Under the pieces are notes generated by a model. That model was given only the letters and a program-made list of their open reading frames with translations, was not told where the DNA came from and did no database searches. Below are positions 34,765 through 42,366 of a DNA stretch of 64,000 nt, piece by piece. Made by a program: the position numbers and the translations under genes. Source of the DNA: Pantoea sp. Cy-639 (lineage in GTDB: Bacteria > Pseudomonadota > Gammaproteobacteria > Pseudomonadales > Pseudomonadaceae); assembly GCF_011752525.1 (NCBI RefSeq), contig NZ_VWXI01000019.1, positions 1-64,000 on the forward strand. Direction: 5' to 3'. The stretch's first letter is position 1, and the number at the start of each line of letters is the position of its first letter.

Positions 34765-35979
34765 TCAACGTTTACCGGTGGACGGCAGCAACACCGCCAG
34801 CAGGCCGAACAGCGGCAGGTACGAGCACACCCCATAGACGAACTCGATCCCGCGCAGGTCCGCCACATACCCCAGCAGCGCCGCGCCGATACCGCCGAAG
34901 CCGAACATCAGGCCGAAGAAGATCCCGGCGATCATCCCCACGTTGCCAGGCACCAGTTCCTGGGCGTACACCACGATGGCCGAGAACGCCGACGCCAGGA
35001 TAAAGCCGATCACCACGCTGAGCACGGTGGTCCAGAACAGGTCGGCATACGGCAGCGCCAGCGTGAACGGTGCCACGCCCAGGATGGAGAACCAGATCAC
35101 CGCCTTGCGCCCGATCCGGTCGCCGATCGGCCCGCCGAAGAAGGTCCCGGCCGCCACCGCGCCGAGGAACAGGAACAGATGCAACTGCGAACTGGCCACC
35201 GACAGCTGGAACTTCTCGATCAGGTAGAACGTGAAATAGCTGGTGAAGCTGGCCATGTAGAAGTACTTGGAAAATACCAGCAGCCCCAGCACCACCAGCG
35301 CCAGGATCACCCGCCGACGTGGGATGCCGTGGGTGGCCTGCACCGCCTTGCGCGCCTTGGCCTGGGTGAGGTGCTCCTTGTACCAGCGGCGCAGCATCAG
35401 GGTCACGGCGAGGAAAAACAGCCCGGCAACGCCGAACCAGGCCACGTGGCTCTGGCCGAACGGGATGACGATGGCCGCCGCTAGCAGGGGCCCGAAGGCC
35501 GAACCGGCATTGCCCCCGACCTGGAAGGTCGACTGGGCCAGGCCGAAACGCCCGCCCGAAGCCAGCCGGGCGATCCGCGACGTTTCCGGATGGAAGGTCG
35601 ACGAGCCGATCCCCACCAGCGCCGAGGCCAGCAGGATCATCGGGAAACTGCCGACGAACGCCAGCATGACGATGCCCACCAGGGTGCACAGCGTGCCCAC
35701 CGGCAGCAGGTTCGGCGTCGGCCGTTTGTCGGTGAAGAAGCCGACCCACGGTTGCAGCAGCGAGGCGGTGACCTGGAAGGTCAGGGTGATCAGGCCGATC
35801 TGGGCGAAACTCAAGTCGTAGTTGGCCTTGAGCATCGGGTAGATCGCCGGCAGCACCGACTGGATCAGGTCGTTGATCAGGTGCGCCAGGGCGCAGAAAC
35901 CGATGATGCGCATCACCAGCGGCGTCGCCTGGCTTGTCGGGCTGCTGGCGCTGGAAGGCTGGGTGCTGCTGGTGGCCAT
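34765..35979 (-). CDS. fsr: MFS transporter, fosmidomycin-resistance (FSR) family
   Basis: A 404-aa MFS protein; MATSSTQPSSASSPTSQATP-start (35979) is preferred over an upstream TTG. FSR features are LAHLINDLIQSVLPAIYPML near residue 38 and SFHPETSRIARLASGGRFGL-like segment near 130, with GGPIGDRIGRKAVIW near 275 (motif A in the second half). It exports small hydrophilic drugs. It is divergent from fecR across a 225-bp gap. Family assignment is strong; the substrate in this host is not shown. Confidence 0.88.
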   Translation of the reverse strand: MATSSTQPSSASSPTSQATPLVMRIIGFCALAHLINDLIQSVLPAIYPMLKANYDLSFAQIGLITLTFQVTASLLQPWVGFFTDKRPTPNLLPVGTLCTLVGIVMLAFVGSFPMILLASALVGIGSSTFHPETSRIARLASGGRFGLAQSTFQVGGNAGSAFGPLLAAAIVIPFGQSHVAWFGVAGLFFLAVTLMLRRWYKEHLTQAKARKAVQATHGIPRRRVILALVVLGLLVFSKYFYMASFTSYFTFYLIEKFQLSVASSQLHLFLFLGAVAAGTFFGGPIGDRIGRKAVIWFSILGVAPFTLALPYADLFWTTVLSVVIGFILASAFSAIVVYAQELVPGNVGMIAGIFFGLMFGFGGIGAALLGYVADLRGIEFVYGVCSYLPLFGLLAVLLPSTGKR

Positions 35980-36013
35980 GGGCTGGGTATCCGTCCGCGG
36001 GGTTGGGATCCGA

Positions 36014-36029
36014 TTATCGTGAAACAAAT
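36014..36029. promoter_or_regulatory. TTATCGTGAANCANAT element (copy 1)
   Basis: TTATCGTGAAACAAAT between the fsr and fecR starts. A near-identical TTATCGTGAAGCAGAT is found at 38058-38073 between lysE and its divergent LysR gene, 14 of 16 bases shared, each after CGAT. The role is unknown; a shared regulator is one explanation. Confidence 0.35.
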
Positions 36030-36113
36030 AGATACGAAGCTACCTTTTTATTTGGCCGCGAACGCCCACCTGCACACGCCCCGCTGCGAGCAGCAGATCG
36101 CCACCGCTTACTT

Positions 36114-36132
36114 GCAAATGGTTCTCAATATA
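36114..36132 (+). promoter_or_regulatory. Fur-box-like site upstream of the orphan fecR
   Basis: GCAAATGGTTCTCAATATA matches the 19-bp Fur consensus GATAATGATAATCATTATC at 12 positions, and is inside an AT-rich stretch 75 bp before the fecR start. It suggests iron control of fecR expression. Confidence 0.5.
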
Positions 36133-36204
36133 ATTAGCATCTTTGCACGCCATCCCCGTAAACACTGGGCGAAACCGCCCATCCCTTGCGAGCAGACCGA
36201 TCCA

Positions 36205-37137
36205 ATGAGCCCGATGCCCGCACCACGCACGCCTGCCGATCCCGAACAGGAAGCCCTCGACTGGTTCACGTGCCTGCGTCAGCCCGGTTGCGACGAAGCC
36301 TTGCGCCAGCGCTTCGCGACCTGGTGCCAGGACCCGCTCAATGCCCGTGCCTATGCCCAGCTCGAAGCGTACTGGCAGCAACTGCAGCGCCCTGCCCCAC
36401 GACCTCGTCCACGGTTGCTCCACGTCCATCGCAGCCCTGTCGGCCTATGGCTGGCGGCCTTGTTCCTGCTGCTGGCGGGCGCCCTGGCCTGGCTCTACTG
36501 GCCACTGGCGCAGCGCCTGGCCAGCGAACTGCACACCGACGCCGGTGAACGGCGCAGCGTCCGCCTGGCCGATGGCTCGGTCCTGCACCTGGACAGCGCC
36601 AGCGCCCTGAATGTCGATCTGCGCGGCCGTACCCGGGTACTGAACCTGGTGCAAGGGCAGGTCTACCTGGAGGTGGCGCTCGACGGCCGTGCCCTGGAGG
36701 TTCGCCTCGACGACACCCGCATCCAGGTGTACGGCACCCGCCTGCAGATCACCCGGCATGGCGGGCATGACGAACTCCGAGTGCTCAATGGCAAGGCAGC
36801 GGTGGTTCAGGGGGACGACCAGCGCCTGGTCGGCGCCGGCGAACGGGTGACCTTCAGCGATACGCACATCGGCCCGGTGGAAAAGGCTGACGACAAGGAC
36901 GCCGGTGCCTGGCGCAGAGGCCGACTCAACGCCAGGAACATGCCTCTGGTCGAGGTGCTGGAGCGCCTGGCGGCTTATCGCGGCCAACAGCTCTGGCTGC
37001 TCGACGAGCAGGCCGCTCAGCGGCGCGTGGAGGCTGATTTCGACCTGGACCACCCGGAACAGAGCCTGGCCAGGCTGGCAGCCGATCAGCGACTGCAGTT
37101 GTACAGCCTGCCCGGAGCCTGGCTGATCGCCCGCTGA
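36205..37137 (+). CDS. FecR-family transmembrane sigma regulator (orphan)
   Basis: A 310-aa inner-membrane FecR protein. The N-terminal DUF4880 segment (LDWFTCLRQPGCDEALRQRF, about 18-37, with WCQDPLNARAY) would bind the sigma factor; one transmembrane helix (VGLWLAALFLLLAGALAWLY near 80-99) follows, then the FecR domain and a DUF4974-type C-terminus. Normally fecI lies directly upstream and a TonB receptor downstream; neither is present. A Fur-like site precedes it. Its partner must be encoded elsewhere, or it is a relic. The reading frame is intact. Confidence 0.88.
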   Translation: MSPMPAPRTPADPEQEALDWFTCLRQPGCDEALRQRFATWCQDPLNARAYAQLEAYWQQLQRPAPRPRPRLLHVHRSPVGLWLAALFLLLAGALAWLYWPLAQRLASELHTDAGERRSVRLADGSVLHLDSASALNVDLRGRTRVLNLVQGQVYLEVALDGRALEVRLDDTRIQVYGTRLQITRHGGHDELRVLNGKAAVVQGDDQRLVGAGERVTFSDTHIGPVEKADDKDAGAWRRGRLNARNMPLVEVLERLAAYRGQQLWLLDEQAAQRRVEADFDLDHPEQSLARLAADQRLQLYSLPGAWLIAR

Positions 37138-37192
37138 AGTGGTCTTTCTGGCTAAGTTTTTGAAAGGTTGGAAATTTTTTTTGAATCGGGTG

Positions 37193-37221
37193 TTGACAGG
37201 TTGGCGATTCGAGCTAATAAT
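37193..37221 (+). promoter_or_regulatory. Strong promoter for tRNA-Met
   Basis: TTGACA (37193-37198), a 16 to 17-bp spacer, then TAATAAT (37215-37221), followed by a GCGCGCC discriminator. The G/C-rich discriminator is typical of stringently controlled stable-RNA promoters. Confidence 0.85.
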
Positions 37222-37233
37222 GCGCGCCAAGTT

Positions 37234-37310
37234 GGCTACATAGCTCAGTTGGTTAGAGCATAGCATTCATAATGCTGGGGTCCGGGGTTCAAGTCCCTGT
37301 GTAGCCACCA
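37234..37310 (+). tRNA. tRNA-Met elongator (anticodon CAT)
   Basis: A 77-nt cloverleaf: GGCTACA/TGTAGCC acceptor, D arm GCTC-AGTTGGTTA-GAGC, anticodon stem TAGCA/TGCTG with loop TTCATAA (CAT), T arm with TTCAAGT, and encoded CCA. The sequence resembles elongator tRNA-Met rather than the CAT tRNA-Ile2 of E. coli. A terminator follows at once. Confidence 0.96.
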
Positions 37311-37316
37311 CCTTCT

Positions 37317-37347
37317 AAAAGGGCTTATCGAAAGATAAGCCCTTTTT
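37317..37347 (+). terminator. Intrinsic terminator after tRNA-Met
   Basis: GGGCTTATC-GAAA-GATAAGCCC followed by TTTTTC, with an A run upstream. The near-perfect tetraloop hairpin also works for the convergent LysE gene, whose stop is at 37370. Confidence 0.94.
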
Positions 37348-37369
37348 CTTTGCCCTCAAGAAAGTGCGC

Positions 37370-37987
37370 CTAGCGCACACCTGCCACCACGACCGCCAGG
37401 CCCAGGCCGATCAAGGCCACGCCGATGACCCGGTCGACCAACCGCTGCCTTTCGATCATCGCCCTGCGCAACCCGGCGCTGGAAAAGAACACGGCGACCA
37501 GGCTGAACCAGGCCCAGTGGGCGAAGGACATGAACGCGCCATAGGCGAAGTCCAGGGCCAACGCACTGCCTGGCTGCACCACCTGGGTGTAGGCGCTGAC
37601 CACGAAGAGCATGGTCTTGGGATTCAGGGCATTGGTCAGGAAGCCGGTACGCAAGGCCCGGAACACACCACCCCGATCCCCCACCGGCAAGTCGTCGAGC
37701 ACGATTCGCGTGGTGTTGGTCAATGACTTGTAGCCCAGATAGACCAGATAGCCCGCGCCCACCACCTTCATCGCCAGGAACAGCACCGGGCTCTGGCTGA
37801 TGATCAGCGCGATGCCGAGCACGGTGTACAGCACATGGACCTGCACGCCCAGAGCGATGCCCACCGCCGCCGCCAGCCCGGCCCGGCGCCCCTGTGCATA
37901 ACTGCTGCGAGTGACCATGGCGAAGTCGGCTCCGGGGCTGATGACAGCCAGGAGGGTGAACAGGGCGACGGCGATAAGTTCGGGCAT
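37370..37987 (-). CDS. LysE/RhtB-family amino-acid exporter
   Basis: A 205-aa, about six-helix protein. The ATG at 37987 gives MPELIAVALFTLLAVISPGAD with the SPGAD motif of the LysE/RhtB superfamily; the FRALRTGFLTNALNPKTMLF segment near 115-135 is also characteristic. It exports amino acids or homoserine lactone type solutes. It is divergent from a LysR gene across a 129-bp gap, the usual regulator/exporter pair. Confidence 0.9.
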   Translation of the reverse strand: MPELIAVALFTLLAVISPGADFAMVTRSSYAQGRRAGLAAAVGIALGVQVHVLYTVLGIALIISQSPVLFLAMKVVGAGYLVYLGYKSLTNTTRIVLDDLPVGDRGGVFRALRTGFLTNALNPKTMLFVVSAYTQVVQPGSALALDFAYGAFMSFAHWAWFSLVAVFFSSAGLRRAMIERQRLVDRVIGVALIGLGLAVVVAGVR

Positions 37988-38057
37988 TGCGTTGATCCTC
38001 GATGCAGATTCACGAAAGCCCGCAGTATCGAGGGTCACCGACTGGCTAAAAATCGAT

Positions 38058-38073
38058 TTATCGTGAAGCAGAT
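38058..38073. promoter_or_regulatory. TTATCGTGAANCANAT element (copy 2)
   Basis: TTATCGTGAAGCAGAT in the lysE/LysR divergent gap; 14 of 16 bases match the element at 36014-36029. Sitting between a LysR gene and its likely target makes a LysR operator the simplest reading. Confidence 0.4.
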
Positions 38074-38116
38074 CTGCTAGTTTTCATCACATATTCCTGA
38101 TCTGTCCGGCCAGCAC

Positions 38117-39022
38117 ATGAAACTCCCCCCACTCTCCGCCCTGCGCTACTTCGACATTGCCGCCCGTAGCGAAAGCTTCGTGCGCGCCGCCGAACAGTTG
38201 CATGTCACCCATGGCGCCGTCAGCCGCCAGGTCCGCCTGCTCGAGGAGAGCCTTGGATTAGAACTGTTCGAGCGCCGTAACCGAGCCGTCTTCCTGAACG
38301 CCGCCGGCCGCGAACTGCATGCCACTACCCGTGCGTTGTTCGAACAGCTCGAAAGCACGGTGCAACGCCTGCAGCAGCAACCAGCGGACAACGTGCTGGT
38401 GCTCTCCTGCGAACCCACCATCGCCATGCGCTGGCTGATCCCGCGGCTACCACGCCTGCAGGCGGCCCATCCCGAACTGCAACTGCACCTGGTAGCCGCA
38501 GGCGGCCCGGTGGATTTCGCCCGCGGCGGCATCGACCTGGCCCTGCGACGCGACGATTTCCACTGGGACCGGCAACTGCACAGCCACAGGATCTGCGACG
38601 AGTGGATCGGCCCGGTCAGCGCGCCAGGCGAGCGCGACCAGCGCCTGCTGCACAGCGCCACGCGCCCGGACGCCTGGGCGACCTGGCAACGCCTGGGCGG
38701 CCCGGTCATCGGCAACGGCCTGCGCAGCGACTTCGAGCATTTCTACCTGTCGATCCAAGCCGCCAGCGCCGGGCTGGGCCTGGCCATGGCCTCGGCGCTG
38801 ATGGTCCGCGACGAACTGGACAGCGGCCAGCTACAGGCACCGAACGGCTTCCTGCGCGATGGCTCCGGCTACTACCTGCTCAGCCCGCAGCCTTTGGACG
38901 ACGGCGGCAAGCGCCAACGCTTCGCCGAATGGGTCAGCGGCGAATGCCGAGCCTGCCTGGCTCACCTGGGCTTGCTGCAGAACGACGAGCCGGGCCTGCC
39001 GTCACCGCCCCAGGTGCGATAA
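38117..39022 (+). CDS. LysR-family regulator (GcvA-like)
   Basis: A 301-aa LysR protein of the GcvA subgroup. The HTH (RAAEQLHVTHGAVSRQVRLL, about residues 23-42) and LSCEPTIAMRWLIPRLPRLQ effector-domain start near 95 fit GcvA-type regulators. It is divergent from the LysE exporter and likely controls it. The 3' end overlaps the convergent peptidase gene by 61 bp, an unusual antisense overlap. Confidence 0.9.
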   Translation: MKLPPLSALRYFDIAARSESFVRAAEQLHVTHGAVSRQVRLLEESLGLELFERRNRAVFLNAAGRELHATTRALFEQLESTVQRLQQQPADNVLVLSCEPTIAMRWLIPRLPRLQAAHPELQLHLVAAGGPVDFARGGIDLALRRDDFHWDRQLHSHRICDEWIGPVSAPGERDQRLLHSATRPDAWATWQRLGGPVIGNGLRSDFEHFYLSIQAASAGLGLAMASALMVRDELDSGQLQAPNGFLRDGSGYYLLSPQPLDDGGKRQRFAEWVSGECRACLAHLGLLQNDEPGLPSPPQVR

Positions 39023-39546
39023 CCGGCGGTATCGATATGGATCCGACCTGACGGATAGCGCCCCAGGCCCATGCCCCAGGCCTCGCCATGCTCCTGCCAG
39101 AACTGACACAACGGGTTGGGGTCGGCCCAGGGCGGCAGCAGCAGGTCGACGGCGAACGCACGCATGTGCGCACTGCTCGGCGCGCCGCCGGCACAGGCAT
39201 TCAGGCGTGGATCGCGATACCCCGACACCACCTCGAACTGGCGCAGGATGCCCTGCTCATCCAGCGCCTTGAGCAGCGACAAGGTCGAGCGCACCGCCGG
39301 CCAGTGGCTGGCGGGCGGTACCGCGAACGGCGAGGCGCGACACAGGCGCCAGTCCGACGCCGAGCGCAGCAACTGATGGATCGGCACCACGCCGTACAGG
39401 CGCGCCTCCACCAGCATTTCCCGAAATGGCCGGGTCTGATGATCCCCCGCCCACTGGGCGAACATCCACACATCACGCTCATCCGCCCTGGCCAGTCCAC
39501 TGCCCAGAAAGAGGATGGCCAGTAGCCACAACTTGCCGCTTTTCAT
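38962..39546 (-). CDS. Exported M15-type D,D-carboxypeptidase-like protein
   Basis: A 194-aa protein with a signal peptide (MKSGKLWLLAILFLGSGLAR ADE). The core SGYRDPRLNACAGGAPSSAH followed by MRAFAVD fits the VanY/M15A metal-binding SxHxxGxAxD motif (with Ala in place of the Gly), and the C-terminal GRIHIDTAGYRTWG carries the later His. Such enzymes trim peptidoglycan in the periplasm. It overlaps the LysR 3' end by 61 bp. Catalysis is likely but the Gly-to-Ala change is worth noting. Confidence 0.8.
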   Translation of the reverse strand: MKSGKLWLLAILFLGSGLARADERDVWMFAQWAGDHQTRPFREMLVEARLYGVVPIHQLLRSASDWRLCRASPFAVPPASHWPAVRSTLSLLKALDEQGILRQFEVVSGYRDPRLNACAGGAPSSAHMRAFAVDLLLPPWADPNPLCQFWQEHGEAWGMGLGRYPSGRIHIDTAGYRTWGGDGRPGSSFCSKPR

Positions 39547-39613
39547 TCCCCCACCTCTTCATCCACCATGAATCGCGCCCGCCATCCCGGCAGGCGCTGA
39601 CAAGGAGTTAAGC

Positions 39614-40783
39614 ATGCACAAGATTGCTCTACCGGGCCTGGCCGCACTGGCCTTCAGCGGCCTGGTCATGGCCGACGCGCAGATCGACCTGGGCGACACC
39701 CAGCGCGTCACCCGCCTGTTCGCCTACCCCAACAACTGCAATGTCATCTGCTACCGCGACTGGAGCCTGGAACAGACCGTCGCGCATTACCTGTCGCAAA
39801 GCGTGCAGCGCGACGGCTATGCCAGCGCCAAGGTGACCGTGAGCCGCGAGCACGACAGGCTGCGCGCGCACATCAGTGGCGTGCCAAGCAGCTACACCGA
39901 GCCGCTGCGCAAGCTGCTCGACAGCGGCGAGCTGGCCTACCAGGGCGCCAGCCGCCTCAACCAGAAGGGCGGCTGGGACTACAGCTGGTACCTGTTCCTG
40001 CCCCTGGGGATGGCCCTGGAAAACCGCCGCAGCATCGAGCTGCTGCACTTCCCGCCGGACTATTCGCTGACCCGCTACCAGGATTACCTGAAGTCCAACA
40101 CCACCGACCGCTGGGCCGAGCTGCTGACGTTCAACGGCATCCCGGCCACCCAGACCCCGGCCTACCAGACCATCGTCGACATCGCCCCGATCGCCGCGCC
40201 GTCTGCCGCAGGCAAGGACCTGGAAGGGGTCTACCCGTACTTCAACGACTATCAGGTGCGCATGGTCAAGGAAGTCGCCCTGACCCACAACGGCAAGGGC
40301 GCGCTGCCGATGGTGGCCTTCGGTGCGCCGGTACGCGCCTGGATCCAGCAACAATACGGGCCGAAGGTGGATGTACTGGGACTGGTCAGCATCAGCCCCG
40401 AGGCGAACAGTGCCAAGGTGCCGGTACTTGGCGCCAACCACCCGAGCGCCATCTGGTACGCCGCCGACCCGAAAAGCTACGACGGCGACCAGGACAAGGC
40501 CGACGCCGCCGGCCTGAAGATGATGGGGCAGGACCTTTCCGCCGCCTGCTGGCAGGCCGGCATGGGGAGCAACCCGCAAGCCGACGCCAAGCTCACCCTG
40601 GATGCCTGCAGCAGCAAATGGCAGGTGACGCAGAAGAAACAGACCTGCGAGCTGTTCTATCGCACGATCCGCAACATGACCCCGGAACAGGCAGCGGCCA
40701 AGTGCAATACCGGGCCGGTGACGCGCAGCCTGCGCGACTTGCGCAAACCGCTGGAAACGCAAGGGTTGGACCAGACGCTTTGA
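39614..40783 (+). CDS. Exported hypothetical protein, 389 aa
   Basis: A secreted or periplasmic protein with a signal peptide (cleavage after MADA near residue 22) and five or more Cys residues, several likely disulphide-bonded (NNCNVICYRDWSLE near 42-55; ACW, DACSS and QTCELF near the C-terminus). It contains one stretch ALPMVAFGAPVRAWIQQQYG near 230. I recognise no family. It has its own ribosome-binding site (AAGGAG) and a terminator-like hairpin after it. Confidence 0.75.
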   Translation: MHKIALPGLAALAFSGLVMADAQIDLGDTQRVTRLFAYPNNCNVICYRDWSLEQTVAHYLSQSVQRDGYASAKVTVSREHDRLRAHISGVPSSYTEPLRKLLDSGELAYQGASRLNQKGGWDYSWYLFLPLGMALENRRSIELLHFPPDYSLTRYQDYLKSNTTDRWAELLTFNGIPATQTPAYQTIVDIAPIAAPSAAGKDLEGVYPYFNDYQVRMVKEVALTHNGKGALPMVAFGAPVRAWIQQQYGPKVDVLGLVSISPEANSAKVPVLGANHPSAIWYAADPKSYDGDQDKADAAGLKMMGQDLSAACWQAGMGSNPQADAKLTLDACSSKWQVTQKKQTCELFYRTIRNMTPEQAAAKCNTGPVTRSLRDLRKPLETQGLDQTL

Positions 40784-40786
40784 GGG

Positions 40787-40812
40787 TAGGGGGCGCGCTG
40801 CGCGCCCCTTTC
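40787..40812. terminator. Hairpin after the exported hypothetical gene
   Basis: GGGGCGCG-CTG-CGCGCCCC followed by TTTCG. It stands between two convergent genes (stops at 40783 and 40855); the T run is short, so termination is plausible but not certain. Confidence 0.65.
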
Positions 40813-40854
40813 GCGACACGAGGCCGCTCCTGCAAGCGCTGCCAATCTGGCAGA

Positions 40855-41310
40855 TCAGTCTTCCAGCAGGGTGCAGGCCATCACCAGCGCATCCTCGCGC
40901 CCACCCGCCAGCGGATAGTAATCGCGGCGCCGGCCTACTTCATTGAAGCCATAGCGCTCATACAGGCGATAGGCCGACTGGTTGCTGGCACGCACCTCGA
41001 GAAAGCACTCCCGCCCATTGAGCCGGTAGGCCCGCGCCATCAAGTGCTCGAGCAGGCGCAGGCCCAGGCCGCGCCCCTGGTTCTCCGGCTTGACGGTGAT
41101 GTTGAGCAGGTGCGCCTCGTCGATGATCACGTTGATCACGCCGTGGCCAACCTGCTGCTGGCCATCGAACATCAGCCACACTTCGTACGACTTCAACGCA
41201 TCCTGGAAAATGCCGCGCGTCCAGGGATGGCTGAACGCGGCGTATTCGATCTTCAGCAAGGCATCCAGATCCGCCTCGGTGGCCGGGCGGAAACTGATCG
41301 AGTCACTCAT
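40855..41310 (-). CDS. rimI: Ribosomal protein S18 N-terminal acetyltransferase
   Basis: A 151-aa GNAT enzyme. The acetyl-CoA loop VKPENQGRGLGLRLLEHLMA is at about residues 72-91, and the C-terminal NQSAYRLYERYGFNEVGRRR fits RimI, which acetylates the N-terminal Ala of S18. It overlaps the preceding gene by four bases in the usual Pseudomonas order. Confidence 0.93.
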   Translation of the reverse strand: MSDSISFRPATEADLDALLKIEYAAFSHPWTRGIFQDALKSYEVWLMFDGQQQVGHGVINVIIDEAHLLNITVKPENQGRGLGLRLLEHLMARAYRLNGRECFLEVRASNQSAYRLYERYGFNEVGRRRDYYPLAGGREDALVMACTLLED

Positions 41311-42101
41311 TCAACGCTCTTCCAGCGCGCCATCAGCTGGCGCATCGCTTTCCAGACGTCCGCCTTGCGCTGCGGCTCGTCCATCAACAGTTCAAGGCCG
41401 GGCAAGGCCCAGGCATCGCCGAGCAGATCGACCTTGAGTTCTTGGTAGTACGCCTCGGCATCGGCCTGGCCGGCAAAGCGCACGGCGGGCAGGCCGATCA
41501 GCCACAGGCAGGTGCAGGGTGCCTCCTCCAGGCGGGCGGCAATGAAACCCTGGACGAAGTCGCGGGCGGCTTCCGGGCCCTGGTCGAGGGTGCCGCGCAG
41601 CAGCAACGGCCAGCGCACCGGCTCGCCGATGATCTGTGGCGCATCCGGCAGGCCGGCGGCGCGCAGCATGTCCTTGAGCAGCAGGTAGGACGGGTCGCGG
41701 CTCTGGAACGGCTGGCCGGTGGCCAGCTCCACCAGCAGCAGGCAACTGCCGGCACGCAGCAGCTGCAGGGCGAAGCGTGGTGGCGGCACCTTGACCGGGC
41801 GCGGCTCGGGGGCGGTTTCCTCGGTCTCGACGGGCTTGGCGACAGGCTTGGCCATGCTGCCTGGGCGCGGGATCTCGATCTTCGGCCGCTCCGCCCGCGC
41901 CTGGGGCGCCACTGGCGCCGCGCCGGGCGCTGGCGGAGCGGCCGGCGTCGGGCTCGCCTCGAAGTCGAGCGCCTCGACCGGCGCCACCGGCAGCAGCAAC
42001 TCCGGACGCGACGGCGCCGCGAACGGCAGTTCGGCGCGCGGCAGCCAGTGCACCACTTGCATGGCGGACAGGTAGGCGCGGCGGCGGGACTCGATCAGCA
42101 A
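41307..42101 (-). CDS. Proline-rich linker protein upstream of rimI (often annotated TonB-like)
   Basis: A 264-aa protein with an N-terminal MQVVHWLPRAELPFAAPSRP region, a long Pro/Ala-rich linker (about 40-105) and a folded C-terminal part beginning PRFALQLLRAGSCLLLVELA. The C-terminus has no TonB motif. The start is a TTG at 42101; the alternative ATG is at 42062, and no strong ribosome-binding site decides. Its stop overlaps the rimI start by four bases. Function unknown, but the pairing with rimI is a conserved Pseudomonas arrangement. Confidence 0.7.
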   Translation of the reverse strand: MLIESRRRAYLSAMQVVHWLPRAELPFAAPSRPELLLPVAPVEALDFEASPTPAAPPAPGAAPVAPQARAERPKIEIPRPGSMAKPVAKPVETEETAPEPRPVKVPPPRFALQLLRAGSCLLLVELATGQPFQSRDPSYLLLKDMLRAAGLPDAPQIIGEPVRWPLLLRGTLDQGPEAARDFVQGFIAARLEEAPCTCLWLIGLPAVRFAGQADAEAYYQELKVDLLGDAWALPGLELLMDEPQRKADVWKAMRQLMARWKSVE

Positions 42102-42366
42102 GGCACGGGTATCCGGAGGTAGGCGAAACAGTCGGGCATTCTAACGCCGTTGCCCGTGATGCGCCGCAACAGATTGTCGGCCGTCATGGCACAAGCCCGT
42201 TGCCACGGCGACAGGGCATTGCCCAACGGTACTCGCACGGCCGATGAGAATCGGTGAATCCCCCCGGATTCCTAAGGGTTATCCCCATAACGGACCAAGG
42301 GGTGAAATCCTCCCCCCCGGATGCAGTACAATCGCCCCTTTTATTTGGCAACGAGTCGACCCGCCA
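42102..42366. promoter_or_regulatory. Intergenic region before mksF
   Basis: A gap of 265 bp. A TACAAT hexamer (42328-42333) could be the -10 of the mks operon promoter, 34 bp before the start codon; I see no good -35. Otherwise the region holds C-rich runs and no gene. Confidence 0.4.
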
